Below, piece by piece: positions 17,536-27,014 of a DNA stretch of 64,000 nucleotides. The notes under the pieces are model-generated. The model saw nothing but the letters and a program-made list of their open reading frames with translations, had not been told where the DNA came from and made no database searches. The translations under genes and the position numbers were made by a program. The stretch comes from Cryobacterium glaciale (GTDB lineage: Bacteria > Actinomycetota > Actinomycetes > Actinomycetales > Microbacteriaceae). Numbering within the stretch: the stretch's first letter is position 1; every line of letters begins with the position of its first letter. The stretch spans positions 1 through 64,000 of the forward strand of contig NZ_SOEY01000006.1 of NCBI RefSeq assembly GCF_004402535.1, written 5' to 3'.

Positions 17536-18749
17536 ATGGCTGGAACAGTGCGGGAACGCGCCCGCGCCAGCAAGGGCGTCAATCTCGTTCTCGCGACCTT
17601 GTCGTCCGTGGTGTGCTTTTGGGCGTGGACGAGCGTGGCACCGCTCGGGGTGCGCTACAGCCTCGATCTAGATCTGACGTCGACGCAGGCATCCGTGGCC
17701 ATGCCCGTCTTCGTCGGTTCGATCGGACGTATTCCGGTGGGCGTGCTGACGGATCGCTTCGGGGGTCCGCTCATGTTCACCGCGGTGCTGTTGGCCACCG
17801 TGCCGGCGCTTCTGCTCGTGGCGCTGGCCGGAACACTCGGGGTCTACTGGGCCCGCGTGCTCTGCGCTCTTCTGTTGGGCGTGGCCGGAACGGTGTTCAC
17901 CGTGGGGATCCCGTTCGTGAGCAACTGGTACGAGTTGTCGCGACGCGGCTTTGCCACCGGCATCTTCGGCGCGGGAATGGGCGGCACGGCACTGTCCGCC
18001 TTTTTCACGCCCAGATTCGTGAACTGGTTCGGCTACTTTTCCACGCACCTGATCCTGGCCGGCCTGCTGGTCGCGACGGCGGTCCTCGTGCGCACCTGCA
18101 TGGGGAACGCGCCGACCTGGGTGTCCAACACCCAACCGTTCGTTCCCAAGCTTGTCGCCGCCTCGAAACTCGGTGTGACCTGGCAGATGTACTTTCTCTA
18201 CGGGGTGGTGTTCGGCGGATTCGTGGCCTTCTCGACCTATCTGCCGACCTACCTGCGTGATATCTACGATTTCGATCTGACAGCGGCGGGAACTCGCACG
18301 GCCGGATTCGCCGTGGCGGCGGTTCTGCTGCGCCCGGTCGGTGGGATCCTCGCCGATCGGATGGGTCCCAAACCGGTCGTCATCGTGTCGCTGGCCGCCG
18401 TCGCGGTGCTCGCCTGGATAGTCAATCTGCGCCCCGACGGCGAGATACCGGCCGGACTGACCTTTGTTGCGATGGCGTCAGCCCTCGGGCTGGGAGCTGG
18501 CGGAGTCTTCGCCTGGCTGGGACGCAAGGCGCCACCCGACAAGGTCGGGTCGGTCAGCGGCATCGTCAGCGCGGACGAAGGCTCGGCGGCTATTTTCCCC
18601 CACTCGTGATGGGGGCCACCTACAACGCCGCCGACAACAGCTATGCCATCGGTCTGCTGCTGCTGGCGGGGACGGCCGCCGTTGCGCTGGTCTTCACTAT
18701 TGTGGCCGTGCATGAACGTTCCATCCAACCGGCAGGTTCCGGACGCTGA
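17536..18749 (+). pseudogene. narK: Nitrate/nitrite transporter with frameshift
   Basis: An MFS protein of the NarK group starting at ATG 17536, with loops such as GRIPVGVLTDRFGG and FGAGMGGTALSAFF. The frame is clean for about 350 residues, then hits a stop at 18609. Near 18580 the expected GLGGYFPPLVMG is present if one base is restored: the second frame continues LVMGATYNAADNSYAIG and the last helix to a stop at 18749. A single-base deletion (or sequencing error) therefore removes the last two helices. Confidence 0.85.
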
Positions 18750-18818
18750 CACCGGAGTCGGACACCCGCGGTTCCGCCTACAGTGGGTGGTTCAGGGCGC
18801 ACCAGTGAAAGGAACACC

Positions 18819-19235
18819 ATGAGCACCACTTTCAGCAAAGAGGAAAAGGCTGCAATGCGAGCGGCGGCGGCCGAAGCGAAGGCCGCACAAGCGGGAGCCG
18901 ACCTGGAGACAGCATGCCTCGCTGCTATCGCCGAGATGACCGGTACAGACAAGGAGTTGGCCGAGACCCTGCACCAGCTGGTCACGAAGCACACGAGCCT
19001 CGGGGCGAAGACGTGGTACGGAATGCCGGCCTACGCCAACAGCGACGGCAAAGTGGTGGTGTTCTTCCAGAGTGCAGCCAAGTTCAAGGTGCGGTATGCC
19101 ACGATCGGATTCCAGCCAGACGCGAACCTCGACGACGGCAATCTCTGGCCGACCTCCTATGCCGTCTCGAAGCTGACCGCCGCTGATCAGAAGGTGGTGG
19201 TAGCGCTCCTGGAGAAAGCCGTCAGCGCGGCGTGA
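18819..19235 (+). CDS. DUF1801-like protein
   Basis: A 138-residue soluble protein: an Ala/Lys-rich N-terminal helix (about residues 5-30), then a domain with WYGMPAYANSDGKVVVFFQ and IGFQPDANLDDGNLWP, matching the DUF1801/YdhG-like fold, sometimes called iron chaperone-like; function unproven. The ATG at 18819 has an AAAGGAA site. It stands alone, with 200 bases of non-coding DNA after it. Confidence 0.7.
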   Translation: MSTTFSKEEKAAMRAAAAEAKAAQAGADLETACLAAIAEMTGTDKELAETLHQLVTKHTSLGAKTWYGMPAYANSDGKVVVFFQSAAKFKVRYATIGFQPDANLDDGNLWPTSYAVSKLTAADQKVVVALLEKAVSAA

Positions 19236-19439
19236 CGGTTCACCAGCGATGCCCACAAGTGGGGGTACACGTTTGGGTGTGTCCGCTGGAACCTCCGATG
19301 GCTTTCACGCCAGACTTCGTTCACCGGGGCTGCACGACATCTGGGTCGCCGTATCGGTAGTTCCTTCTGCAGGGGGTGGAACGCAACTTCTCGCGCGCAC
19401 CCGTACGAGGTCACGACCACACGCGTTGACAGAGGAACC

Positions 19440-21329
19440 ATGGCCAACAGCACGAGCTTTCAGGAACGATTCCGGTACTGGTTCGACAGTGTCATGGCCA
19501 AGGGCGCTGGCGCCCTGATGGCCCTGCTGGCCCTCGCCAGCCTGGTGTTCATCGCTCTGGTCGCCCTCGTGGTGATGGTTTTTGGACTCTTTCCCACGGC
19601 CGAGCCCGGAGACCCGTCTCCAGGGTTCTTTGAAGTGCTCTGGGGCAACCTGATGCGTACCCTCGACAGCGGCACGATGGGCGGCGACGCGGGTTGGGGA
19701 TTCCGGGGCGCCATGCTCGTCGTCACCATCGGCGGCGTCATCATGGTGGCCAGCCTGATCGGCATCATCTCGAGCGCCTTCGACTCTAAGGTCGACGAGT
19801 TACGCAAGGGTCGTTCCAAGGTGCTCGAGTCCGATCACACCCTCATCCTGGGCTGGAGCCCCAAGATTTACGCCATCGTCAGCGAGATCTGCGTCGCCAA
19901 CGATTCCCGTAAGCGCTCGACCATCGTCGTTCTGTCGACCCGCGGAAAAGTCGACATGGAAGACGACCTGCGCGCCCAGGTGCCGAATACCGGAAAGACC
20001 CGCATCATCTGCCGCAGCGGCGACCCGATGAACCTCGCCGATCTGGAGATCAGCAATCCGCACACGGCCCGCAGCATTGTCATCCTCGCACCGGAGGGCA
20101 ACAGCGACCCGGACTCCGTCGTGATCAAGACCGCGCTGGCATTGACCAACAATCCGCGCCGTAAGGAGTCCGCGTACCACATCGTCGGCGAAATCCAACA
20201 GCCCGGCAATCTGGAAGCTGCCCGTTTGGTCGGTCGCGACGAAGCACACTGGGTACTGGCGAGCGACCTGATCAGCCGAATCACCGTGCAGAGCTGCCGG
20301 CAGAGCGGGCTCAGCGTGGTCTACACCGAGCTGCTCGACTTCGATGGCCACGAGATCTATTTCACCGAGCAGCCGAACCTCGTCGGCCACACCTACTACG
20401 ACACGCAGTTGTCGTTCGCCGAATCCTCCGTCATGGGCATGGTCAAGGGCGGGGTTGTGCACCTCAACCCCGAACCCGACCTGCAGTACGAGAGCGGCGA
20501 TCAGCTCATCGTGATTGCCGAAGATGACAGCACCATCCGCGTGAGCGTGCCCGGTGCCGCCGACGAGCAGGCGATCAACGACGCCAGCGTGCTCGCAGTC
20601 GCCCCCGAGCGAACGCTGGTGCTCGGCTACAATTCTGGTCTGCACGCCATGCTTGCCGAGCTGAACGAGTACGTCACCGCGGCCTCGACCGTGACGGTGG
20701 TGGCCGACACCGAGCATCCGCTCTTCCCCGTCTTTGCGAACATGTCGGTCGCAGTTCAGAACGGCGACACCACGAGCCGGGCGCTGCTGGAGAGCCTCGG
20801 GGTGGAGACGTACGACCACATTATTGTCTTGGCGGACAAGAGCGAGAATGTGGAACCGCAGCGTTCGGATGCGCGCACACTGATCACCCTGTTGCACCTG
20901 CGGGACATGGCTGACCAGGCGGAAGTCGACCTCAATGTTGTCAGTGAAATGCTCGACGATGCCAACCGTGAGCTGGCCGAAGTGACCCAGGCCGACGACT
21001 TCATCGTGAGCGACAAGCTCATCAGCCTGGTGCTGTCACAGATCTCCGAGAACAAGCAGCTGACCGATGTCTTCAGCACGCTGTTCTCCAGCGACGGCAG
21101 CGAGATCTACCTGCGCCCAGCGGATGTCTACATTCGCCCGGGCGCGGAGGTCGACTTCTACACCGTGCTCGAGGCTGCCCGGCGTCGTGGTGAGACCGCC
21201 ATCGGCTACCGGGTAGCCGAACACGCCCGGAGCAGCGCCCACGCCTATGGGGTGGCCGTGAACCCGAAGAAGGGCCTGAAGCGCAGCTTCGCCGCCGCCG
21301 ACAAGATCATCGTGCTCGCCAACGATTAG
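19440..21329 (+). CDS. CASTOR/POLLUX-type ion channel
   Basis: A 629-residue membrane protein: TM helices at about 24-48 and 84-112 with a short pore-like loop between, followed by two Rossmann-type regulatory (RCK-like) regions starting HTLILGWSPKIYAIVSE and ERTLVLGYNSGLHAMLAEL. This layout matches the bacterial relatives of plant CASTOR and POLLUX, ligand-gated cation channels. Ion selectivity cannot be told from sequence. AGAGGAA precedes the ATG. It is probably monocistronic. Confidence 0.85.
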   Translation: MANSTSFQERFRYWFDSVMAKGAGALMALLALASLVFIALVALVVMVFGLFPTAEPGDPSPGFFEVLWGNLMRTLDSGTMGGDAGWGFRGAMLVVTIGGVIMVASLIGIISSAFDSKVDELRKGRSKVLESDHTLILGWSPKIYAIVSEICVANDSRKRSTIVVLSTRGKVDMEDDLRAQVPNTGKTRIICRSGDPMNLADLEISNPHTARSIVILAPEGNSDPDSVVIKTALALTNNPRRKESAYHIVGEIQQPGNLEAARLVGRDEAHWVLASDLISRITVQSCRQSGLSVVYTELLDFDGHEIYFTEQPNLVGHTYYDTQLSFAESSVMGMVKGGVVHLNPEPDLQYESGDQLIVIAEDDSTIRVSVPGAADEQAINDASVLAVAPERTLVLGYNSGLHAMLAELNEYVTAASTVTVVADTEHPLFPVFANMSVAVQNGDTTSRALLESLGVETYDHIIVLADKSENVEPQRSDARTLITLLHLRDMADQAEVDLNVVSEMLDDANRELAEVTQADDFIVSDKLISLVLSQISENKQLTDVFSTLFSSDGSEIYLRPADVYIRPGAEVDFYTVLEAARRRGETAIGYRVAEHARSSAHAYGVAVNPKKGLKRSFAAADKIIVLAND

Positions 21330-21548
21330 GGCGAAATTGCCTAGACAGCTCTCAGCTTCGGGGCTACTGTGCCCAAGTCGGCGTCTGTGTGCGTCGGCTC
21401 CTTCGGGACAGCTCGATCCACGTCGCACTGGTGCGCCGCACACACGCAGTACTGGCTGACGCATCCACCAGTAACACCGTTCTTCCGCGACCCGTCGTGT
21501 TTTCTCGGACAATCACCCTGAAAGCGACATCGAGTCAAGGAGCACGTT

Positions 21549-22688
21549 GTGAAAAAGTTGGTCATCACCGCCGCTGCCTGCGTCACCGCCCTCGCTTCGG
21601 CGATGGTCGCAGCCCCGGCATCCGCTGTGGAGATCCCCACCCTCGGGGGCCCTACGGTGCTAGCGAACGATCTCTTCCTACCCCTGAGCCTGGCTGTCGG
21701 CGCCGGCGGAACCGCGTACGTTTCCCAGAACGGCCCGGGGCTGCTCAACCGGATCAGTCCCGACGGCACGAATAGTGTCATCGCGAGTGCGACCCCCGGC
21801 GATGAGCTCGGGGCCGTTTCGGTGCGCAAAGGCACCGTGTACTACGCCACGAACACGCAGGACCACACGGCATCAGCCCTGTACGCTCTGCCCGCCGGTG
21901 GTGTAGCCGCGCCGTTGGGCGACATTTACGCCCATGAAAGCACGGCCAACGCGGACCAGGTCAACACCTACGGATTCGTCGACCTTCCGCAGTCCTGCCT
22001 CGACCAATTCGATCCGGCGTCACCGCTGGGGCCGGCTACCTACACCGGAATCGTCGACACCCACCCGTATGCCAGCCTCCCTCTGGACGATGGCGTCTAC
22101 GTGGCGGATGCCGGTGCGAACGCCGTACTGAAAGTCGCCTACGACGGCACGGTCAGCACCGCTGCCGTACTCCCCGCCGGCGACCCGATCGTCGTCAGTG
22201 CCGAACTCGCTGCGGGCGTCGGCTTCCCGGCCTGTGTTGCCGGAGCCAGCTACCGGTTTGAACCGGTGCCGACCGACGTCGAGCAGGGTGGGGACGGCTG
22301 GCTCTATGTGACGAGCCTGCCCGGCGGCCCCGAAGACGCGAGCCTCGGCGCCCGCGGCGCGGTCTACCGGTTCAACCCGGCCGACGGCGAAGTGCAGCTC
22401 GTGAGGGGCGGGTTCGTCGGAGCGACTGACCTCGCGGTGTCCCAACGCACCGGTCTGATCGCCGTGACCGAACTGTTCGGCGGCCCGAACGGCACTGGAC
22501 AGGTCTCCGTGTTCCACCCGACCCTGCCCGAGCGGATGCTGGAGGTTCCGGTCACGTCTCCGTCGGCGATCGAGCTGGCCGGCAACAGCGTTTACGTCAC
22601 GACGAATTCCTTCGTGCCCGACGCGACCGGGGCTCCGCAGCCGATTGGCAAGGTCGTGAAGCTCTCGGTGAGCCTCGGCGGCGACTAG
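21549..22688 (+). CDS. ScyD/ScyE family secreted beta-propeller
   Basis: A 379-residue exported protein: a signal peptide (residues 1-26, ending ASAVE) followed by repeated blades with GTAYVSQNGPGLLNRISPDG, YVADAGANAVLKVAYDG and GARGAVYRFNPADGE. It matches the ScyD/ScyE family, named after scytonemin cluster genes but widespread in actinobacteria with unknown function. The start is GTG with AAGGAG upstream. A hairpin terminator follows at 22717. Confidence 0.8.
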   Translation: MKKLVITAAACVTALASAMVAAPASAVEIPTLGGPTVLANDLFLPLSLAVGAGGTAYVSQNGPGLLNRISPDGTNSVIASATPGDELGAVSVRKGTVYYATNTQDHTASALYALPAGGVAAPLGDIYAHESTANADQVNTYGFVDLPQSCLDQFDPASPLGPATYTGIVDTHPYASLPLDDGVYVADAGANAVLKVAYDGTVSTAAVLPAGDPIVVSAELAAGVGFPACVAGASYRFEPVPTDVEQGGDGWLYVTSLPGGPEDASLGARGAVYRFNPADGEVQLVRGGFVGATDLAVSQRTGLIAVTELFGGPNGTGQVSVFHPTLPERMLEVPVTSPSAIELAGNSVYVTTNSFVPDATGAPQPIGKVVKLSVSLGGD

Positions 22689-22716
22689 GCCGCGGCATCC
22701 GCTGTCCGGTCTGTGA

Positions 22717-22762
22717 AGCGGGTGAATCGTCGTCAGCCCTGGCCGCCGGCGATTCACCCGCT
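22717..22762 (+). terminator. Terminator after the ScyD-like gene
   Basis: A 13-base perfect inverted repeat (AGCGGGTGAATCG and its complement) around a 20-base loop, 28 bases past the stop. No T-tract follows. Confidence 0.55.
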
Positions 22763-23017
22763 GCTGCTGTGCAGCCTCAGAATGCCGGCTCCGTCGGCCA
22801 GGCAACTATTCGGCGCTGATCATCCGCAGGGCTGAACCATTCCCTGTCGTACGTCGTGGTAGCTCCAAGGACCCCTACGCCTGCACGCCCGAACAGCGCA
22901 CCGTGTCATCGACAGCAGCGGCCAGTGACAACAGCAGTCAGTGACTACGGCAGTCATCGACAAGCACCACTTCATCACGCACCATTCAGACCAGTGCATC
23001 GAGAGAAGGAAGCAATC

Positions 23018-23518
23018 ATGAACAGCAAAATTTGGATCAAGGTCGGGCCGGTCGTCGGGGCGGTGGCCCTGAGCGTTCTCGCGCTGACCGGATGCTCGCA
23101 GGGAACGACGGCACCGGCAGCCGACACGTCGAGCTCGTCGAGCGAGGAGGCCGAACCGGCCGCCGAGGCCACACTCGCAACCGCCGACAGCTCGCTCGGC
23201 ACGATCGTCGTCGATTCAGCAGGAATGACCGTGTACGTTTACGACAAGGATGTCGCAGACTCGGGGGAGAGTACCTGTGAGGGCGAGTGCCTCGTCAAAT
23301 GGCCCGCGGTCGTCGCCGATTCCGACACTCCCGTCGCTGACGGTGTCACCGGAACCGTTGGTGTCATCACCCGCACGGACGGCACCAAGCAGGTCACGCT
23401 CAACGGTCTGCCGCTGTACTACTGGGTAAACGACGCTGCGGCCGGTGACACCACCGGCCAGGCCGTCGGCGAAGTCTGGTGGGTTGTCGCACCCAACGGC
23501 GACAAGATCGCCGGCTAG
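23018..23518 (+). CDS. COG4315-type lipoprotein (secreted repeat family)
   Basis: A 166-residue lipoprotein: lipobox LTGC, an acidic Ser/Glu linker, then two copies of the PF03640-type repeat with VVDSAGMTVYVYDKD, CEGECLVKWPAV and LNGLPLYYWVNDAAAGDTTG. Such proteins are common in actinobacteria; no function is established. The paired Cys near CEGEC may form a disulfide. I chose the ATG at 23018 because of the AGAAGGAAG site; a frame from 22856 has no signal peptide. A terminator follows at 23551. Confidence 0.85.
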   Translation: MNSKIWIKVGPVVGAVALSVLALTGCSQGTTAPAADTSSSSSEEAEPAAEATLATADSSLGTIVVDSAGMTVYVYDKDVADSGESTCEGECLVKWPAVVADSDTPVADGVTGTVGVITRTDGTKQVTLNGLPLYYWVNDAAAGDTTGQAVGEVWWVVAPNGDKIAG

Positions 23519-23550
23519 CGCGATCTCAGCAGGCGGTCTCTCGCAGATCA

Positions 23551-23586
23551 CCGCGCCCATCGGCACCGCGAAGCCGATGGGCGCGG
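23551..23586 (+). terminator. Terminator overlapping the repeat array
   Basis: A perfect 14-base inverted repeat (CCGCGCCCATCGGC, 8-base loop, complement) 32 bases after the lipoprotein stop. The right arm lies inside the first unit of the 77-bp array, so the array seems to have grown from terminator sequence. Confidence 0.7.
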
Positions 23587-24235
23587 CGCTTTCCGGCAGT
23601 GGGGCAGCGATGGGCGCGGCTACGCGCGGTTCCGTGCGGCAACCGCGAAGCCGATGGGCGCGGCGCTTTCCGGCAGTGGGGCAGCGATGGGCGCGGCTAC
23701 GCGCGGTTCCGTGCGGCAACCGCGAAGCCGATGGGCGCGGCGCTTTCCGGCAGTGGGGCAGCGATGGGCGCGGCTACGCGCGGTTCCGTGCGGCAACCGC
23801 GAAGCCGATGGGCGCGGCGCTTTCCGGCAGTGGGGCAGCGATGGGCGCGGCTACGCGCGGTTCCGTGCGGCAACCGCGAAGCCGATGGGCGCGGCGCTTT
23901 CCGGCAGTGGGGCAGCGATGGGCGCGGCTACGCGCGGTTCCGTGCGGCAACCGCGAAGCCGATGGGCGCGGCGCTTTCCGGCAGTGGGGCAGCGATGGGC
24001 GCGGCTACGCGCGGTTCCGTGCGGCAACCGCGAAGCCGATGGGCGCGGCGCTTTCCGGCAGTGGGGCAGCGATGGGCGCGGCTACGCGCGGTTCCGTGCG
24101 GCAACCGCGAAGCCGATGGGCGCGGCGCTTTCCGGCAGTGGGGCAGCGATGGGCGCGGCTACGCGCGGTTCCGTGCGGCAACCGCGAAGCCGATGGGCGC
24201 GGCGCTTTCCGGCAGTGGGGCAGCGATGGGCGCGG
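23568..24235 (+). repeat. 77-bp perfect tandem repeat array
   Basis: Eight complete 77-base units start at 23568, 23645, 23722, 23799, 23876, 23953, 24030 and 24107. A partial ninth of about 52 bases starts at 24184. I saw no differences between copies by eye. Each unit begins GCGAAGCCGATGGGCGCGG and carries a related internal sequence GCGATGGGCGCGG. No unit has a stop codon in any forward frame and 77 is not a multiple of three, so long artificial open frames cross the array. It lies between a terminator and the polymerase gene. Confidence 0.97.
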
Positions 24236-24270
24236 TGCTGTGCCACGTGTCAACGAGGCAGAATGGACGG

Positions 24271-26031
24271 GTGTATGTACTGGTGCGACAGGCGAGCGGC
24301 GGTGAATTCCTCGTCGACACGCTGGACGACGCCGGCACTCCGATCGAGGCGGCACGCAGCCTCACTCCGGTCGCGTTTTCATCGTTCGTCTCGTCGGTCG
24401 AACCGGGCACGACCGCGCCGCGCTGGGTCTGGGACAACACCGCACACATCTATCCGGCGCTGCTGGCCGGCGGAATCCGAGTGCAGCGCTGCCACGACCT
24501 TCGCTTGTGCCATGTAATCCTGAAGAATTCGGCTCTGACGTCAACGAGTGACCTCGCCTTGGCCGCGCCGGGTCGCTGGGACCTCGCGAGTTCCCCAGCG
24601 AGTGATCAGGCCGAAGCGCGGGCGACACTCTTTGACTTCGACGTCACCTCGGTCGCTGACGGCGCCGATGAATCTTCGCTGCGGGAACTTCGCCGGCAAC
24701 TCGACGCCGTCGCAGGCGCTGCCGAACCGGGGCGGCTGCGCCTGCTTCTGGCGGCCGAGTCCGCCGGTGCGCTCATTGCCGCGGAGATGCGCTACGCCGG
24801 GCTGCCTTGGCGCACCGACGTGCACGATCTCCTCCTCACCAGGGAACTGGGTGCACGGGTCGCACCCGGCGCGCGGCCGGGGCGACTGGAGAGACTGGCG
24901 CAGCGCATCCGCTCAGAACTCGACGATGCCGCGCTCAACCCGGACTCCCCCCAGGAACTGTTCAGGGCGCTGCAACGCGCAGGACTCGCCGTCACCTCGA
25001 CGCGCGGGTGGGAGTTGAAGAAGCTGCAGCATCCGGTCATCGAACCGTTGCTGCAGTACAAAAAGTTGTCCCGACTACTCAGCGCCAATGGCTGGACGTG
25101 GATGGAATCCTGGGTCGTCGACGGCCGATTCCACCCCGACTATGTGCCGGGCGGAGTCGTGACCGGCCGATGGGCGACCCGCGGTGGGGGAGCGCTGCAG
25201 CTGCCCAAGCAGATTCGCGGTGCCGTCGTCGCCGACGACGGCTGGAAACTCGTCGTCGCCGATGCCGCCCAGCTCGAACCCCGCATTCTCGCCGCGCTGG
25301 CGCAGGATACGAGTATGGCGCGGGCCGGTCGCGGCACCGACCTGTACGCCGGGATCGTGTCGAGCGGGGTCGTCGAAACGCGCGACCACGCCAAGGTCGC
25401 CATGCTCGGCGCCATGTACGGAGCGACGACAGGGGAGAGCGGCCGACTGATGCCGCGACTGGCCCGCGCCTACCCCCTGGCCATCGCGCTCACCGAGTCG
25501 GCCGCCCGCGCCGGGGAACGCGGCGAAGTCGTGACGACCCGGCTCGGGCGCTCGTCACCGATACCCGGACCGGGCTGGCACGAGTCCCAGGCGCAGGCGT
25601 ATGACCCGGCGGCCACGGCCACCGACGAGCGGCGCGCCCGCAGCCAGGCCCGCGATTGGGGACGCTTCACCCGCAACTTCATCGTGCAGGGCAGTGCCGC
25701 AGAGTGGGCTCTGTGCTGGATGGCGGAGATCCGACGCGAACTCACAGCCCTCACCAGAGCGGATGCCGCACCCGGGCCGGCCGGCGAGTCCGGTCGCCGT
25801 GCGGCAGGGTTTGGTTCTCCGGGGGCGCGCGCGCCCTTCGACAGCTCGCCGCACCTGGTGTTCTTTCTGCACGACGAAGTCATCGTGCACACGCCGGCCG
25901 TGCACGCCGACGCCGTGGCCCGCATCATCACGTCGGCCGCCGAGACGGCCGGGCGGCTGCTGTTCGGTGACTTTCCGGTGGATTTCATGCTCACGGTCGC
26001 CATCGTCGACAACTATGCCCAGGCCAAATAG
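24271..26031 (+). CDS. Family-A exonuclease/DNA polymerase
   Basis: A 586-residue PolA-type polymerase without the 5'-nuclease domain, matching the actinobacterial group annotated as bifunctional 3'-5' exonuclease/DNA polymerase. Motif A is VVADAAQLEPRILAAL, motif B RDHAKVAMLGAMYG and motif C FFLHDEVIVHT, so the polymerase site looks complete. The N-terminal exonuclease domain shows no clear DEDD residues and may be inactive. The GTG at 24271 (VYVLVRQAS) fits the family start. An open frame extends upstream only because the repeat array lacks stops. It is likely a repair polymerase. Confidence 0.85.
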   Translation: MYVLVRQASGGEFLVDTLDDAGTPIEAARSLTPVAFSSFVSSVEPGTTAPRWVWDNTAHIYPALLAGGIRVQRCHDLRLCHVILKNSALTSTSDLALAAPGRWDLASSPASDQAEARATLFDFDVTSVADGADESSLRELRRQLDAVAGAAEPGRLRLLLAAESAGALIAAEMRYAGLPWRTDVHDLLLTRELGARVAPGARPGRLERLAQRIRSELDDAALNPDSPQELFRALQRAGLAVTSTRGWELKKLQHPVIEPLLQYKKLSRLLSANGWTWMESWVVDGRFHPDYVPGGVVTGRWATRGGGALQLPKQIRGAVVADDGWKLVVADAAQLEPRILAALAQDTSMARAGRGTDLYAGIVSSGVVETRDHAKVAMLGAMYGATTGESGRLMPRLARAYPLAIALTESAARAGERGEVVTTRLGRSSPIPGPGWHESQAQAYDPAATATDERRARSQARDWGRFTRNFIVQGSAAEWALCWMAEIRRELTALTRADAAPGPAGESGRRAAGFGSPGARAPFDSSPHLVFFLHDEVIVHTPAVHADAVARIITSAAETAGRLLFGDFPVDFMLTVAIVDNYAQAK

Positions 26032-26049
26032 AGCGAGTCGCCAGGCCCG

Positions 26050-26170
26050 GCGCCGTCCAACGACCACTGCGGGCGCCGTTGTTGGTGTACACGAAGTTGG
26101 AAACCACTCCGCGGTCCTGGGTGATCTGCACGGCCGCGTCCTTGTACAAGCGCAGGTGGCTGGGGCATAA
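26050..26170 (-). pseudogene. Possible coding remnant
   Basis: On the minus strand one frame reads RLYKDAAVQITQDRG and VVSNFVYTNNGAR with the third-position GC bias of real genes. It has no start codon in context and no recognisable family. It is the only noteworthy content of the 288 bases between the polymerase and the DUF3145 gene and may be the leftover of a lost gene. Confidence 0.2.
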
Positions 26171-26319
26171 TGGCGCTATCGGTTCGTTGGGTTCCAGCGC
26201 CGAACAATTTCACATTCGCCATCGTGCCCACAGCACTGAGTCATAAAAACTCGAAGTTGAGAGCGCGGTCGTTCCGAGGTCGTTGGGGAAGACGCACCTA
26301 CTAGGAACGGAGAAACACG

Positions 26320-26841
26320 ATGGATGCAATACCCAACCGTCGGGCGCCGATTGCGCGGGGGGTGCTTTTCATGCACTCCTCTCCGCGAGCCGTCTGCCCG
26401 CATGTCGAGTGGTCGGCTGGCCGTGCGCTCGGCGAGGCCGTAAATTTCGACTGGTCGGAACAGCCAGCCCTGCCCGGCTCCTTCCGGGCCGAGTACTACT
26501 GGGAGGGATCCCCGGGTACTGGCGCCGCGCTCGCATCCGCTCTGCGCGGGTGGGAACAGTTGCGCTTTGAAGTCACCGAAGACGCCGGGCCCGATTCGGA
26601 TGGCGGCCGGTGGCTGCACACACCCGAACTGGGCATCTTCTATGCGCAGACCGACAGTGTGGGCAATGTCGTCGTGCCGGAAGATCGCATCCGATCGGCT
26701 ATGGACAGTGCAGGGGCCAATGCCCTCGAACTGCACCGGCAGCTGCGCCTGGCCCTCGGGCAATCGTGGGATGACGAACTGGAACCGTTCCGGCAGGCGA
26801 GCGACCTGAACGCGGTGGTCTGGCTGCATCAGGTCGGCTGA
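26320..26841 (+). CDS. DUF3145 family protein
   Basis: A 173-residue soluble protein matching DUF3145, a family restricted to actinobacteria: RGVLFMHSSPRAVCPHVEWS at the start and GRWLHTPELGIFY in the middle. Its function is unknown, but in related genomes it sits beside the fatty acid synthesis genes, as here. CGGAG lies upstream of the ATG. It converges on fabF, with a shared terminator between them. Confidence 0.88.
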   Translation: MDAIPNRRAPIARGVLFMHSSPRAVCPHVEWSAGRALGEAVNFDWSEQPALPGSFRAEYYWEGSPGTGAALASALRGWEQLRFEVTEDAGPDSDGGRWLHTPELGIFYAQTDSVGNVVVPEDRIRSAMDSAGANALELHRQLRLALGQSWDDELEPFRQASDLNAVVWLHQVG

Positions 26842-26967
26842 AGAGCAGGCACCCTCAAGCGTGCGGTTCGCCCGTGGCGGCGTGGCCTGTCGACCGGTGA
26901 CATTTCCCGGCGGCAATCCCGCGAAGTCACAGCCTGTGCCCCTGGGCACGGTGAATCGCCTTATAGA

Positions 26968-26999
26968 AATGACCCCGTCCGAACCCGGACGGGGTCATT
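26968..26999. terminator. Bidirectional terminator, DUF3145/fabF
   Basis: A 14-base perfect inverted repeat (AATGACCCCGTCCG) around a 4-base loop, with A's before and T's after, placed between two convergent genes. It should act in both directions. Confidence 0.88.
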
Positions 27000-27014
27000 C
27001 TCCTGCATTCGGGA

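Noticed and set aside
17077..18609. A 510-residue start for narK
   Set aside because: The additional N-terminal part is an out-of-frame reading of the nar relic; ATG 17536 gives the standard NarK start.
1..18800. Insertion sequence or integrase explaining the island
   Set aside because: No transposase, integrase or terminal inverted repeats were recognised in the window. The island could still be of foreign origin, but mobility genes are not visible here.
23568..24235. CRISPR array
   Set aside because: The repeat units are contiguous and identical, with no unique spacers between them and no cas genes in the window.
23479..26031. An 850-residue protein including the repeats fused to the polymerase
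   Set aside because: The open frame upstream of 24271 exists because the 77-bp unit lacks stops in every forward frame. The family start fits GTG 24271.
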